Shown: one piece after another, positions 1-7,646 of the stretch | How positions within the stretch are numbered: position 1 is the stretch's first letter | Layout: each line of letters begins with the position of its first letter | Origin: an uncultured Eisenbergiella sp. | GTDB lineage: Bacteria > Bacillota > Clostridia > Lachnospirales > Lachnospiraceae | NCBI GenBank assembly: GCA_947630215.1 | Contig: CANRGX010000002.1 | Coordinates: 1-64,000, forward strand | Length of the DNA stretch: 64,000 nt | Reading direction: 5' to 3' | Program-made: the position numbers and the translations under genes | Notes under the pieces: model-generated | What the model was told of the DNA's origin: nothing | Databases searched by the model: none | Seen by the model: the letters and a program-made list of their open reading frames with translations, nothing else

Positions 1-182
1 ACTAAGCCTATTGAACAAAGATTTATTCAGTTATTAAGGTACATTTACTGTATCTAAAAGATATTATACGAGGAGGGTCAAGATTGAAAATGAGAAGTAG
101 AGGGTATCCATAACTTTACGCACACAACAAACAAGCCATCTTCCGGTGGCAGCTTTAAAAATTGAATATTGCAATGTTAAGG

Positions 183-1430
183 TTATGCAGTTGCTGACTT
201 GACTTTATAACCCTGATTCCTTGCGATAAGGATCGCCTGCTCTATCGTGATCTCGCGATCAGCCGGGGGAAGCTCAGATTTTCTGTAAAGCTCCGCGTTG
301 TAGTTTACACCGTCTTTCAGCATGTGGTATACTGCGGTAAGAAGCATTCTTGCTATGGCAATGATTGCTTTCTTGTGGCCGCGACGCTTTTTGAGACGGA
401 GATAGCGGTTACGAATCTCAGGATGCTTTTTGCTGGTAACAACAGCATTGGCACACTGCACAAGCAGTGGCTTGATGTAGCATCCGGCCTTGGAGACCCG
501 GACAGATTTTTTCTTCCCTGCACTTTCATTGTTGGTTGGTGTAAGTCCTGCCCATGAGCATAAGTGTTTCGCCGAAGGAAAAGCCTCCATATTGGTACCG
601 ATTTCGGAAATGATTCCGATGGCAGTGAAAATGCTGCCGATACCAGGAGCGGTTTGGAGAATGGCAAGTTCCTGCTGATAGGGAGCGGCGAGCGCAAGAA
701 TGAGTTCTTCAAGCTCTGCTTTCCGGGATTCAAGGTTCTCAAAATGAGTTTTGATCACCTTGAGTTTTCCGGCCTGTTGGGGAGTAATATAGCCGTCAAT
801 GGCATCACGCAGTTCGGGGAGTTTTTTCTTCAAACTTTTGTAAACGAGGGGCTCAAGGTCAAAAGAAGTATCTGCGGGATTTTCCAAAATCTTATCCAGT
901 ATCGCCTGAGCAGATTTGCCGAAGGTGTCCGAGACAACGTTCCCCAACTGGATATTGGAGACCGTGAGACAGTTCTGCAAACGGTTCTTTTCGCTTGATC
1001 GAAAGCAGGTCAGTTTGAAGCGGTAGCGCATAAGGTCGCGCATCTGGCGGATGTCAGCGGGCGGCATAAAGCTTCCGGCAACCAGGTCATGCTTAAAGAG
1101 GTCAGCAATCCATCTGGCATCTTTCTTGTCAGTTTTCTTTCCACGGATAGCCTTAACATATTTGGGATGAGCAAGGACGATGGAACAATCGTTTTCCAGG
1201 ACGTTGTAAACAGGGATCCAGTATTTGCCGGTGGATTCCATGCATACATCCCTGCAATTCCGGTCGAGAAGCCATTGTAACAGATTTTTCAGACCGCTCG
1301 TGAAGGTAGAAAAACGGTGGCTCTCATAGGTGGTGACGCCTTTAGAATTGGTAGAGGCGATACAGGCCACTACAAAAGTCTTGTGGACATCAATGCCACA
1401 GCAGATTTTGTACACGATTTTTAAAGCCAT
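183..1430 (-). CDS. IS110-family transposase
   Basis: This is a transposase of the IS110/IS1111 type, which moves an insertion sequence using a DEDD catalytic domain. The N-terminus carries GIDVHK with the first Asp, an ESTGKYW segment with the Glu, and KTDKKDARWIADL with the later Asp residues. The C-terminal half has the IS116/IS110/IS902 signature around PGIGSIFTAIGIISEIG. I start it at 1430 because AGGAG lies five bases before that ATG. An ATG 54 bases further upstream has no ribosome site. The protein is 415 residues, normal for the family, and looks intact. I cannot define the element ends, since IS110 elements often lack terminal inverted repeats. It borders the AT-rich peptide locus and may have brought or rearranged it. 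Confidence 0.95.
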   Translation of the reverse strand: MALKIVYKICCGIDVHKTFVVACIASTNSKGVTTYESHRFSTFTSGLKNLLQWLLDRNCRDVCMESTGKYWIPVYNVLENDCSIVLAHPKYVKAIRGKKTDKKDARWIADLFKHDLVAGSFMPPADIRQMRDLMRYRFKLTCFRSSEKNRLQNCLTVSNIQLGNVVSDTFGKSAQAILDKILENPADTSFDLEPLVYKSLKKKLPELRDAIDGYITPQQAGKLKVIKTHFENLESRKAELEELILALAAPYQQELAILQTAPGIGSIFTAIGIISEIGTNMEAFPSAKHLCSWAGLTPTNNESAGKKKSVRVSKAGCYIKPLLVQCANAVVTSKKHPEIRNRYLRLKKRRGHKKAIIAIARMLLTAVYHMLKDGVNYNAELYRKSELPPADREITIEQAILIARNQGYKVKSATA

Positions 1431-1746
1431 AGGGACTCCTTTCAGAACCGGAAGGTTCGTGTAGATTATAGGGAGAGACGGCATTGACTGAACGCCTAAG
1501 GCATAAACGAGATTGTTTAAACAAAGATAAGATTACGTGCTCTGCGTCACACTTATTTGTGCTTGAAAAGGCGAACTACACATATAAACATACGGTCATC
1601 AGATAAATCGGACAGCCCACTCACCTCCCCGTGATTTGTAGTATACCGAGTTCCCTACAAGAAGAATTATAGAGAAAAAATAGGCTCAGGAAAACCATTT
1701 TCATAACGTTTTGTGCCTGAGCGAAGCGAAAGGAATGGATATATAC
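1431..1746. other. Intergenic region: probable IS end and leader of the peptide locus
   Basis: No gene is visible here. The part next to the transposase probably contains one end of the insertion sequence. Near the right side, GCTCAGG (1684-1690) and CCTGAGC (1716-1722) form a 7-base inverted repeat with a long loop, just before the first acyltransferase. I could not pick a convincing promoter. Confidence 0.4.
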
Positions 1747-2964
1747 ATGAGTAATTTTGACGGGCAATTAAAAACAGAAGAACTCTCAAAGCTACGAGAA
1801 GCAAATTTTACCGATGATGAGATCAGACAAATCCAAGCATTTGTTTTAAAATATTGTCAAGCATTAAGCGGCTTCGAAGATTTAGTCGGGGATGAGTTGG
1901 TTCCGTCTGGTAGATTTATTAAAAATATAAAAAAAATGGGATATCTACTCGATAACGATCCCAGAAAAGTGATTTCAAAAAAAGACATTATACTACGGAA
2001 AACTATCTTTTCAAAAATTGTTAGAGCGATGGGACCAACACTTATTCATTCTGAGCAGATATTTGAGAACAGAAATAGATTGTGTGGTAGTGATGAAGTC
2101 GATAGAGGCATAGATTTGCCTAAAGATGCTGTTATCTGGGCTTCAAATCATCATTTCACAGATGATGCTATGGCATCTGTTTTAGCCGCAAAAAGACCAG
2201 TATATTTCCTATTTGGTAGTATACCTGTATTCTATAACGGAATTGAAGGTGATTTTTCACATTTAATCGGTTCCTTATTAGTGAATCGAAAATCGCATGA
2301 AAGCAGGTCTGCAGCTATTGCTAAAGTGAAGCGTTGTCTTAATTTTGGAATGGATGTTTTAATGTATCCGGAAGGAGTGCATAATAAAACACCAAATGAA
2401 CTTGTGCTACCGTTATGGAATGGTATTTATAGAATCGCAAATGAAAATGGAAACAAAATCGTTCCCATAATTCATTATATATACGATGTGTCTCAAAACA
2501 TAAACAAAAAAAATAATCCAATTCATACTGTGGTAGATGAGCCAATTGATTTGACACAATATACTGAAAAAGCCGGACTTGAATACTTAAGAGAAGTATT
2601 TGCAACATGGTATTATTTAATGATGGAAAAATACGGGTATACAACCCGAGAAGTTCTTATGGAGTATTACGAAAAAAGGGCCATTACAGAATACGGACAG
2701 AGAGAGGAAGAATTTGAGAAAAGAAGAATAACAAGTCACGAAGCATTTGAAATATATTTAACAGATTACCTAAAAACAATAAAACGCTATGACCACAGTG
2801 CAGAAACTACATCTGACTACAGACCTGCTGATAGAATAAGACCCGAAGATGTTTGGAAAAGTGTAGCTCATATTAAAAGCACTCAGCAAAATGTCTACCA
2901 TGTATTATACGCCAGAGATTTGATTAGAAAGAGGCAAGCAGAGGACTATCAAAGAAGATTTTAA
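1747..2964 (+). CDS. PlsC-like acyltransferase of the peptide locus
   Basis: This is a 405-residue protein with a glycerolphosphate-acyltransferase (PlsC) fold. The H-x4-D catalytic motif appears as NHHFTDD at about residues 134-140, and the acceptor-binding motif as YPEGVHNKTPN at about 207. Family members move a fatty acyl group from acyl-CoA or acyl-ACP to an alcohol or amine. No clear membrane segment is seen, unlike many true PlsC enzymes. The base composition is very AT-rich, unlike the backbone. The gene precedes a radical SAM maturase and a Cys-rich peptide on the same strand. I chose the ATG at 1747; an ATG at 1735 and a TTG at 1711 in the same frame are alternatives, since AAAGGA lies directly before 1735. 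A role in acylating the peptide is inference; lipid synthesis is the plain alternative. Confidence 0.8.
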   Translation: MSNFDGQLKTEELSKLREANFTDDEIRQIQAFVLKYCQALSGFEDLVGDELVPSGRFIKNIKKMGYLLDNDPRKVISKKDIILRKTIFSKIVRAMGPTLIHSEQIFENRNRLCGSDEVDRGIDLPKDAVIWASNHHFTDDAMASVLAAKRPVYFLFGSIPVFYNGIEGDFSHLIGSLLVNRKSHESRSAAIAKVKRCLNFGMDVLMYPEGVHNKTPNELVLPLWNGIYRIANENGNKIVPIIHYIYDVSQNINKKNNPIHTVVDEPIDLTQYTEKAGLEYLREVFATWYYLMMEKYGYTTREVLMEYYEKRAITEYGQREEEFEKRRITSHEAFEIYLTDYLKTIKRYDHSAETTSDYRPADRIRPEDVWKSVAHIKSTQQNVYHVLYARDLIRKRQAEDYQRRF

Positions 2965-3138
2965 TGACAAAAATCAAGGTGTCTATAATTTCAGATATTT
3001 GTTTAATTATTTTCAGAAAGTGCAGAGTATGCTAGAAGTTAAATTATTATATTTGCAATCATAAAAAATGATGCTTGTACAGGATAGAACAAATACAGAA
3101 AAACAAGACGAATAGTTATCAGAAAAGAAGGTCATTAT

Positions 3139-4251
3139 ATGAGTGAAACAATTAAGCGAGTAGATAAAAATACTATTGAAATTATGTTGCTTATGACTGA
3201 AAAATGTAATTTATCATGTAGATATTGTTACGAAATCAATAAAACAGATAAAAGGATGTCCTTTGACGTAGCCCGGAGAATTATTGATAATGAAATTCGT
3301 AACATAATTAGTTTAAATGAAAACATAGTAATTCAATTTTTTGGTGGTGAGCCTTTATTAGAATTTGAAACGATCAAACAAATATATGCATACATAAAAC
3401 AACTCAATCTTCCTAATTTTAATTATTGCTTTACGGTGACAAATGGAACTCTTTTAAATGCAGAAATGAAAAACTGGATGTATGAATATAGACAAGATTT
3501 TATATGTGGTTTAAGTTTAGATGGAACAAAAGCAATACATGATTTTAATAGAAGTAATTCATATGATTTAATAGATTTTGATTTTTTTCTTAAAACATGG
3601 CCGACTCAAAAAATTAAAATGACAATTTCACCGGATATGCTTTCAAAACTTAGTGAAGGGGTGATACATTGTCATAAATTAGGATTCGGGGTGTTGTGTA
3701 ATCTTGCAGATGGACTTGATTGGGCAGAAGAAAGCACTGATATTTTAAAAGAACAATTGTATCAATTAGTGAAATATTATTTGGATAATCCAGACAAAGA
3801 TGTTTGCTCCATTTTAAAAATGCCGTTGTTGCATGTTGCTTTAAAAAATAAGACAAGTTTTCCAAAATGGTGTGGGGCCGGTGATCATATCCATGCATAT
3901 GATACAGAAGGTAAAGTATTCCCGTGTCAATTATTTATGGGCGTTTCGGGAGTTGGGACACAAATACCAAAGATTGAGAAAATATATTCTTCTACAGTGC
4001 TTCCGGACAAATGTAAGAAGTGTGCTATATTTGGAGGTTGTCCAACTTGTATAGGGACAAACGCAATAAGGAAGCGGGACTTATTTTATCATACGGATGT
4101 TGAGTGTAAGAATATAAAAATCCAATTTTTGGCGACTTCTTATTTGATGTATGAAAAATATAAGAGAAGTTTATTAAAAATGTCAAAAGACGAGGAGTAT
4201 ACTTTGCTCAACAGCATATATGAGATTCAAAAAGATTTCTCAGATTTATGA
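3139..4251 (+). CDS. Radical SAM/SPASM peptide maturase
   Basis: This 370-residue enzyme has the radical SAM cluster motif CNLSCRYC (Cys23, Cys27, Cys30) near its start. It also has a C-terminal SPASM region with seven cysteines: CGAG, a Cys after EGKVFP, CKKC, GGCPTC and a last VEC. SPASM proteins hold auxiliary iron-sulfur clusters and commonly install thioether or carbon-carbon links in ribosomal peptides. The radical SAM domain starts almost at residue 12, so there is no N-terminal peptide-recognition (RRE) extension. A Cys-rich 50-residue peptide with a strong ribosome site follows 49 bases downstream, which fits a maturase-substrate pair. The gene is AT-rich like its upstream neighbour. 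The closest known types are Cys-rich-peptide maturases such as CcpM or ranthipeptide enzymes, but I cannot assign a subfamily. Confidence 0.9.
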   Translation: MSETIKRVDKNTIEIMLLMTEKCNLSCRYCYEINKTDKRMSFDVARRIIDNEIRNIISLNENIVIQFFGGEPLLEFETIKQIYAYIKQLNLPNFNYCFTVTNGTLLNAEMKNWMYEYRQDFICGLSLDGTKAIHDFNRSNSYDLIDFDFFLKTWPTQKIKMTISPDMLSKLSEGVIHCHKLGFGVLCNLADGLDWAEESTDILKEQLYQLVKYYLDNPDKDVCSILKMPLLHVALKNKTSFPKWCGAGDHIHAYDTEGKVFPCQLFMGVSGVGTQIPKIEKIYSSTVLPDKCKKCAIFGGCPTCIGTNAIRKRDLFYHTDVECKNIKIQFLATSYLMYEKYKRSLLKMSKDEEYTLLNSIYEIQKDFSDL

Positions 4252-4300
4252 AAACTTGATTTGAGTTATTTTTAAACATAGCAGAAAGGAGGTGAAATTA

Positions 4301-4453
4301 ATGTTTACGATCAATGTTGTAGAGATGGAGCAACTGAAAAAGTGCATTCAAGAAATGAAGGCTGCAGATGCAAAGATGCTTGAGGGATTTGCATGTTCTG
4401 CAAGCGATAATAGTTGCGGATGCGGTTGGGATTGCTCTAGCACAAAAACCTGA
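4301..4453 (+). CDS. Cys-rich RiPP-like precursor peptide
   Basis: This is a 50-residue peptide read directly from the DNA, with AAGGAGGTGAAATTA before the ATG, one of the best ribosome sites in the window. The first 30 residues are a charged helical leader with a single Cys15 and a KMLEGF end. The C-terminal 20 residues are rich in Cys, Ser and Gly, with Cys32, Cys39, Cys41 and Cys45 in the stretch CSASDNSCGCGWDC. This layout, directly downstream of a radical SAM/SPASM gene, is typical of substrates cross-linked by such enzymes (sacti- or ranthipeptide type, or Clo7bot-like Cys-rich peptides). No Gly-Gly cleavage site and no dedicated transporter or protease is seen nearby. The start and frame are secure; the substrate role is inference. 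Confidence 0.8.
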   Translation: MFTINVVEMEQLKKCIQEMKAADAKMLEGFACSASDNSCGCGWDCSSTKT

Positions 4454-4460
4454 TATGCCC

Positions 4461-4504
4461 AAATAGGCACCGTGCGAGGAATTCCCTTGTAACGGTGCTT
4501 ATTT
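4461..4504 (+). terminator. Stem-loop after the peptide gene
   Basis: Arms 4461-4473 and 4492-4504 pair over 13 bases with one G-U pair and an 18-base loop. The stem begins eight bases after the peptide stop. No long T run follows, so it may be a weak terminator or an mRNA-stabilising or processing hairpin that lets the short peptide message outnumber the downstream acyltransferase message. Confidence 0.55.
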
Positions 4505-4600
4505 GCAGTATGGATATTAATGGAATAAGTGTCAGCTAGTAGTATCGTAAGATGTGCTGAGTTGATATGAGTTCCATGTGTCAGATCCGGAGGAACAAAA

Positions 4601-5560
4601 GTGAACATTCTGGCTGAAGAACTCAAAAAGCTATCTGATAAATCATTATCTGTGGACGAGTATGCAGAGCGGGAAAAACAATTTCTCCGTTTATATTATG
4701 ATCTGAGAGAGAAGGAAGACAACAGGTTACTCAACAAGCTGACCTTAAAGCAGAAACAGGCCCTGCATGGCATGATCTTAAATATATACCGGGTCAAAAA
4801 CCGTCTGGGCGGGTTCAGTTATGAAGTGATCGGAGATAAAAGGGAGCAGACCATGCTGCCGCGCATCCTTGCAGTTACTCATGTCGGGAAGTTTGATATT
4901 GAAGTAGTGAGTGAGGCGGTCAGGGAGCACTATTACCTTTTATCAGGTGATTTTGAACATATTCAGGGTATCGTTGATGCTCCTTTTCTGGCAATGAACG
5001 GTGTGATCTATTTTAATGAGCGGGTAAAAGAAGACAGGAGAGCGGCAAGTCAAAAAATGATCACACATTTAAAGAATAAGGGGAATCTGCTGTACTTCCC
5101 GGAAGGGACATGGAATCTGTCGCCTAATCTGCCGGTGCTGCCATGTTACTGGGGCATCATAGATGTTGCCAGAAAAGGCGGCGCTGTGATCATACCGATA
5201 GCCGCAGAACAGTATGGGAAACATTTTGTTATCAATATCGGAAAAAATTTTAATGTGGCAGAATATGAACCGACCACGGAAGGAAAATCAGATGCGATAG
5301 CCGCGCTGCGGGATGTTCTGGCAACGCTTAAATGGGAGATCTGGGAACATGGACCGATCGGGGAGCGGAGCCGTATCAGGGAAGGAGAGTGGAAACAGTA
5401 TGTGGAGGAGAGACTTCATGAATGGCCGTATTTTACCATGGACTACATAAACAGCATGACCTATTCTCCCAAGAACGTGGCGAGACCGCAGGATGTCTTT
5501 GCACCGGTCATGGAATTGAAATGGAAAAAAGAAACGGCATTTCTGTTTGAAAAAGACTAG
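4601..5560 (+). CDS. Second PlsC-like acyltransferase
   Basis: This 319-residue protein has a GTG start with CCGGAGGAACAAAA before it. It has the PlsC H-x4-D motif as THVGKFD (about residues 93-99) and FPEGTWNLSPN at about 166. It shares features with the acyltransferase at 1747-2964: a PEG motif followed by a PN-x2-VLP segment and aromatic-GI, a IPI strand, and RPQDV near the C-terminus matching RPEDV there. The two look like distant members of one subfamily. Its base composition is closer to the backbone than that of the three genes before it, so it may be an older resident. It could acylate a lipid or the peptide; the sequence does not tell. Confidence 0.8.
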   Translation: MNILAEELKKLSDKSLSVDEYAEREKQFLRLYYDLREKEDNRLLNKLTLKQKQALHGMILNIYRVKNRLGGFSYEVIGDKREQTMLPRILAVTHVGKFDIEVVSEAVREHYYLLSGDFEHIQGIVDAPFLAMNGVIYFNERVKEDRRAASQKMITHLKNKGNLLYFPEGTWNLSPNLPVLPCYWGIIDVARKGGAVIIPIAAEQYGKHFVINIGKNFNVAEYEPTTEGKSDAIAALRDVLATLKWEIWEHGPIGERSRIREGEWKQYVEERLHEWPYFTMDYINSMTYSPKNVARPQDVFAPVMELKWKKETAFLFEKD

Positions 5561-5566
5561 AAAATC

Positions 5567-6034
5567 TTATGGTTTTATTCCCCTCAAGACCTTTGCTCTC
5601 TCTGCATCACTGTGATTTTTCTTCAGCACTGCCATATATTCAAACAAATCTCGTCTTGTTGCGTCATCCAGTACATAAAAGTCAGCGATCAGTTGATCTA
5701 CAGTCGGCAGCTCAGTGTAGTCAAATTTCTTAATGATCTTTAAAGTGCGGTCGGAAAAGTAAGCCTTCTTTTCCATGTTGATCATCAGCCGCTCTTTATC
5801 GGAGGGAAGTTTTGGCAGCGTTTCCATGTCCTCATAGGGGTTGTCCTTGCAGATGGAATTGATAGGGATATCAAGGATATTGGAAATACGCAGCGCTGTG
5901 TCAAAGCGGATAGCGGCGTCACGCTGGATAATAGAGTAAAGTGTGGTTGGTGCAACGCCTGTCTTTCTCGCCAGCTCCTTTACGGTCATGCCCTTCTCGT
6001 CCAACAGATTTTTCAGATTTTTTCCATATCCCAT
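5567..6034 (-). CDS. XRE-family transcriptional regulator
   Basis: This 155-residue protein begins with a Cro/CI-type helix-turn-helix: NLKNLLDEKGMTVKELARKT, then a recognition helix in GVAPTTLYSIIQ. The remaining 90 residues are a charged helical tail that may serve for dimerisation or sensing. I start at the ATG at 6034, where AAAGGA lies ten bases upstream and the HTH fold begins at once. It is convergent with the acyltransferase, six bases apart, and divergent from the small genes to its right. That layout suggests it represses the 6228-7530 set, as a phage- or element-type repressor would. Confidence 0.85.
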   Translation of the reverse strand: MGYGKNLKNLLDEKGMTVKELARKTGVAPTTLYSIIQRDAAIRFDTALRISNILDIPINSICKDNPYEDMETLPKLPSDKERLMINMEKKAYFSDRTLKIIKKFDYTELPTVDQLIADFYVLDDATRRDLFEYMAVLKKNHSDAERAKVLRGIKP

Positions 6035-6227
6035 CCCAACACTGTCCTTTCCAGTTTTGTTCGGTATAACACAGTCATCAAAAATAGGAAAGACGTAAAT
6101 TTTGAATAGATAATTCTTCCATTTTAGAATTGGCATATGTGACATGAAAAAACTACCGGCGACAGTGGGCGGATCATGCCTTGAAGACACCGGAATCTTA
6201 CAGCGAGAGTGCAGGAGGGAGAACACC

Positions 6228-6386
6228 ATGTGTTATTATACCACTCCGAAGGATAATGCTGCCTTTGAACGCTGTATTGATATGATGAGCAGATGGATCC
6301 TAAAATACGGGCCGGATATGCTTGAAACAATAGAGCAGGAAGAAATGCGGGACATACATTGCGCAGATGCAGATCATGTGCTATGA
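6228..6386 (+). CDS. Small conserved-looking protein, unknown function
   Basis: This is a 52-residue acidic protein starting MCYYTTPKDNAAFERC, with GGAGGGAGAACACC before the ATG. A longer version from 6144 has no ribosome site. It looks helical and has no membrane segment. It lies divergent from the XRE regulator and 33 bases before another small HTH gene. I do not know its function; I have an unverified memory of similar small genes next to small HTH genes in Lachnospiraceae. Confidence 0.6.
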   Translation: MCYYTTPKDNAAFERCIDMMSRWILKYGPDMLETIEQEEMRDIHCADADHVL

Positions 6387-6419
6387 TACATATAACGCAA
6401 TGCGTGGAGGAAGAAGGAT

Positions 6420-6614
6420 ATGGATATAGCGAAAAAGATAACGGAACTTCGTGAGGAAACAGGCGAAAACAGGAAAGAATTTTCGGCTCATATGGGGATA
6501 CCTGTCCGTACTTTGGAGGACTGGGAGGCGGGCAGACGCACTCCGCCGGAATATATCCCGCGGCTGATAGAGTATCAGATCAGATATGAGAAGCTGATAA
6601 AGAAACAAGGATAG
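6420..6614 (+). CDS. Small HTH DNA-binding protein
   Basis: This 64-residue protein is almost wholly one helix-turn-helix domain: ITELREETGENRKEFSAHMG, then a turn and IPVRTLEDWEAGRRTPPEYI, the pattern of XRE-type regulators that contact DNA with RTLEDWEAGRR. The upstream GAGGAAGAAGGAT acts as ribosome site. It probably forms an operon with the 52-residue gene before it and may act as a Cro-like partner of the regulator at 5567-6034. Confidence 0.8.
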   Translation: MDIAKKITELREETGENRKEFSAHMGIPVRTLEDWEAGRRTPPEYIPRLIEYQIRYEKLIKKQG

Positions 6615-6622
6615 GTTCAATT

Positions 6623-6640
6623 GCCTCGAATTCGAGGCAG
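6623..6640. promoter_or_regulatory. 18-base perfect palindrome before the KilA-N gene
   Basis: The sequence TGCCTCGAATTCGAGGCA is a perfect inverted repeat, nine bases after the HTH stop and 48 bases before the KilA-N start. It shares the core TCGAATTCGA with a second palindrome inside the KilA-N gene (6898-6923). It is a plausible operator for one of the local DNA-binding proteins. Confidence 0.45.
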
Positions 6641-6688
6641 TTAGATGGAAGTTGTCGGATGAGATAAGTTTAGAATTGGAGGCTGCAC

Positions 6689-7530
6689 ATGGCAAACAAT
6701 ATAAAGAAAGATGTGATTCATGCCAAAGGTTTTGACATTGGAATATACACAACTGACTATGAAAATGAGTTTATTTCGTTGACTGATATTGCAAAATATA
6801 AAAGCAATGCTCCTAATGATGTAATTAAGAATTGGATGAGAGGCCGCGAGACTCTCGAATTTTTGGGATTATGGGAAAGCTTGCATAACCTGGATTTTAA
6901 ACCCGTCGAATTCGACGGGTTTAGAAGTGAAGCTGGATTACATGCATTTACTATGTCCCCGACGAAATGGATTGAGAGTGTAAATGCTATTGGTATCGTC
7001 ACAAAAGCGGGACGTTATGGTGGTACATATGCTCATTCGGATATAGCACTGGAATTTGCTTCATGGATTTCGGCGGAATTTAAGCTTTATATCATGAAAG
7101 ATTACCAAAGGCTTAAGAAAGATGAAAACAGCCGCCTGTCCCTGAACTGGAATCTGAACCGTGAGATAGCCAAAATAATTATCGTATCCACACAAATGCA
7201 ATCAAAGATAATCTGATACCGCCGGAGCAGATTTCATACAAATATGCTAACGAAGCAGACCTCTTAAATGTCGCATTGTTTGGCAGAACGGCAAAACAGT
7301 GGAGGGACGCTAATTTGGGAAGAAAAGGCAATATCCGGGATGATGCGGATCTCAACCAGCTTCTGGTACTTGCAAATATGGAAAGCTACAATGCGATACT
7401 GATCGGGCAGGGTAAAAAGATGTCGGAACGCCTGGTATTGTTGCGAGAACTTGCGATCAAGCAGATGGAAACTTTATCGTTAGTCAGCATGGATAGTCTG
7501 AAAAGGCTTCCAGAAGGTGATCCTGAGTGA
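6689..7530 (+). pseudogene. KilA-N domain protein, broken by one frameshift
   Basis: The first reading frame gives 175 residues with a KilA-N DNA-binding domain (FISLTDIAKYKSN, then IKNWMRGRETLEFLGLWE, then GRYGGTYAHSDIALEFASWI). Such domains are common in phage and element proteins. It ends early at 7216. The neighbouring frame continues without a stop as YRIHTNAIKDNLIPPEQ and runs to 7530, matching the usual length of about 280 residues for these proteins. The switch lies near 7173-7179, where one missing A in AAAATAATTATC explains everything. The start has GGAGG ten bases upstream. A true one-base deletion, a sequencing error, or programmed slippage are all possible; a simple deletion is most likely. 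Confidence 0.75.
6898..6923. repeat. 26-base perfect palindrome inside the KilA-N coding region
   Basis: Positions 6898-6910 and 6911-6923 are exact reverse complements, centred on GTCGAATTCGAC, which encodes part of the VEFDGF segment. It shares ten core bases with the palindrome at 6623-6640. The coding need for VEFD explains part of the symmetry, but not all 26 bases. Confidence 0.5.
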
Positions 7531-7646
7531 AAAGACAGAGGAGATGTTATACCGGAATTGTAAAATAAAGGACCTAAAAAAGTAACACAGATGAGGAGGA
7601 CATGATGGATACCAATAAATTAGTATTATAAAGAAAACCTGATTTT

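Noticed and set aside
2964..3035. Short 23-codon frame between the first acyltransferase and the maturase
   Set aside because: It has no ribosome site, no cysteine pattern like the real peptide and overlaps the upstream stop by one base.
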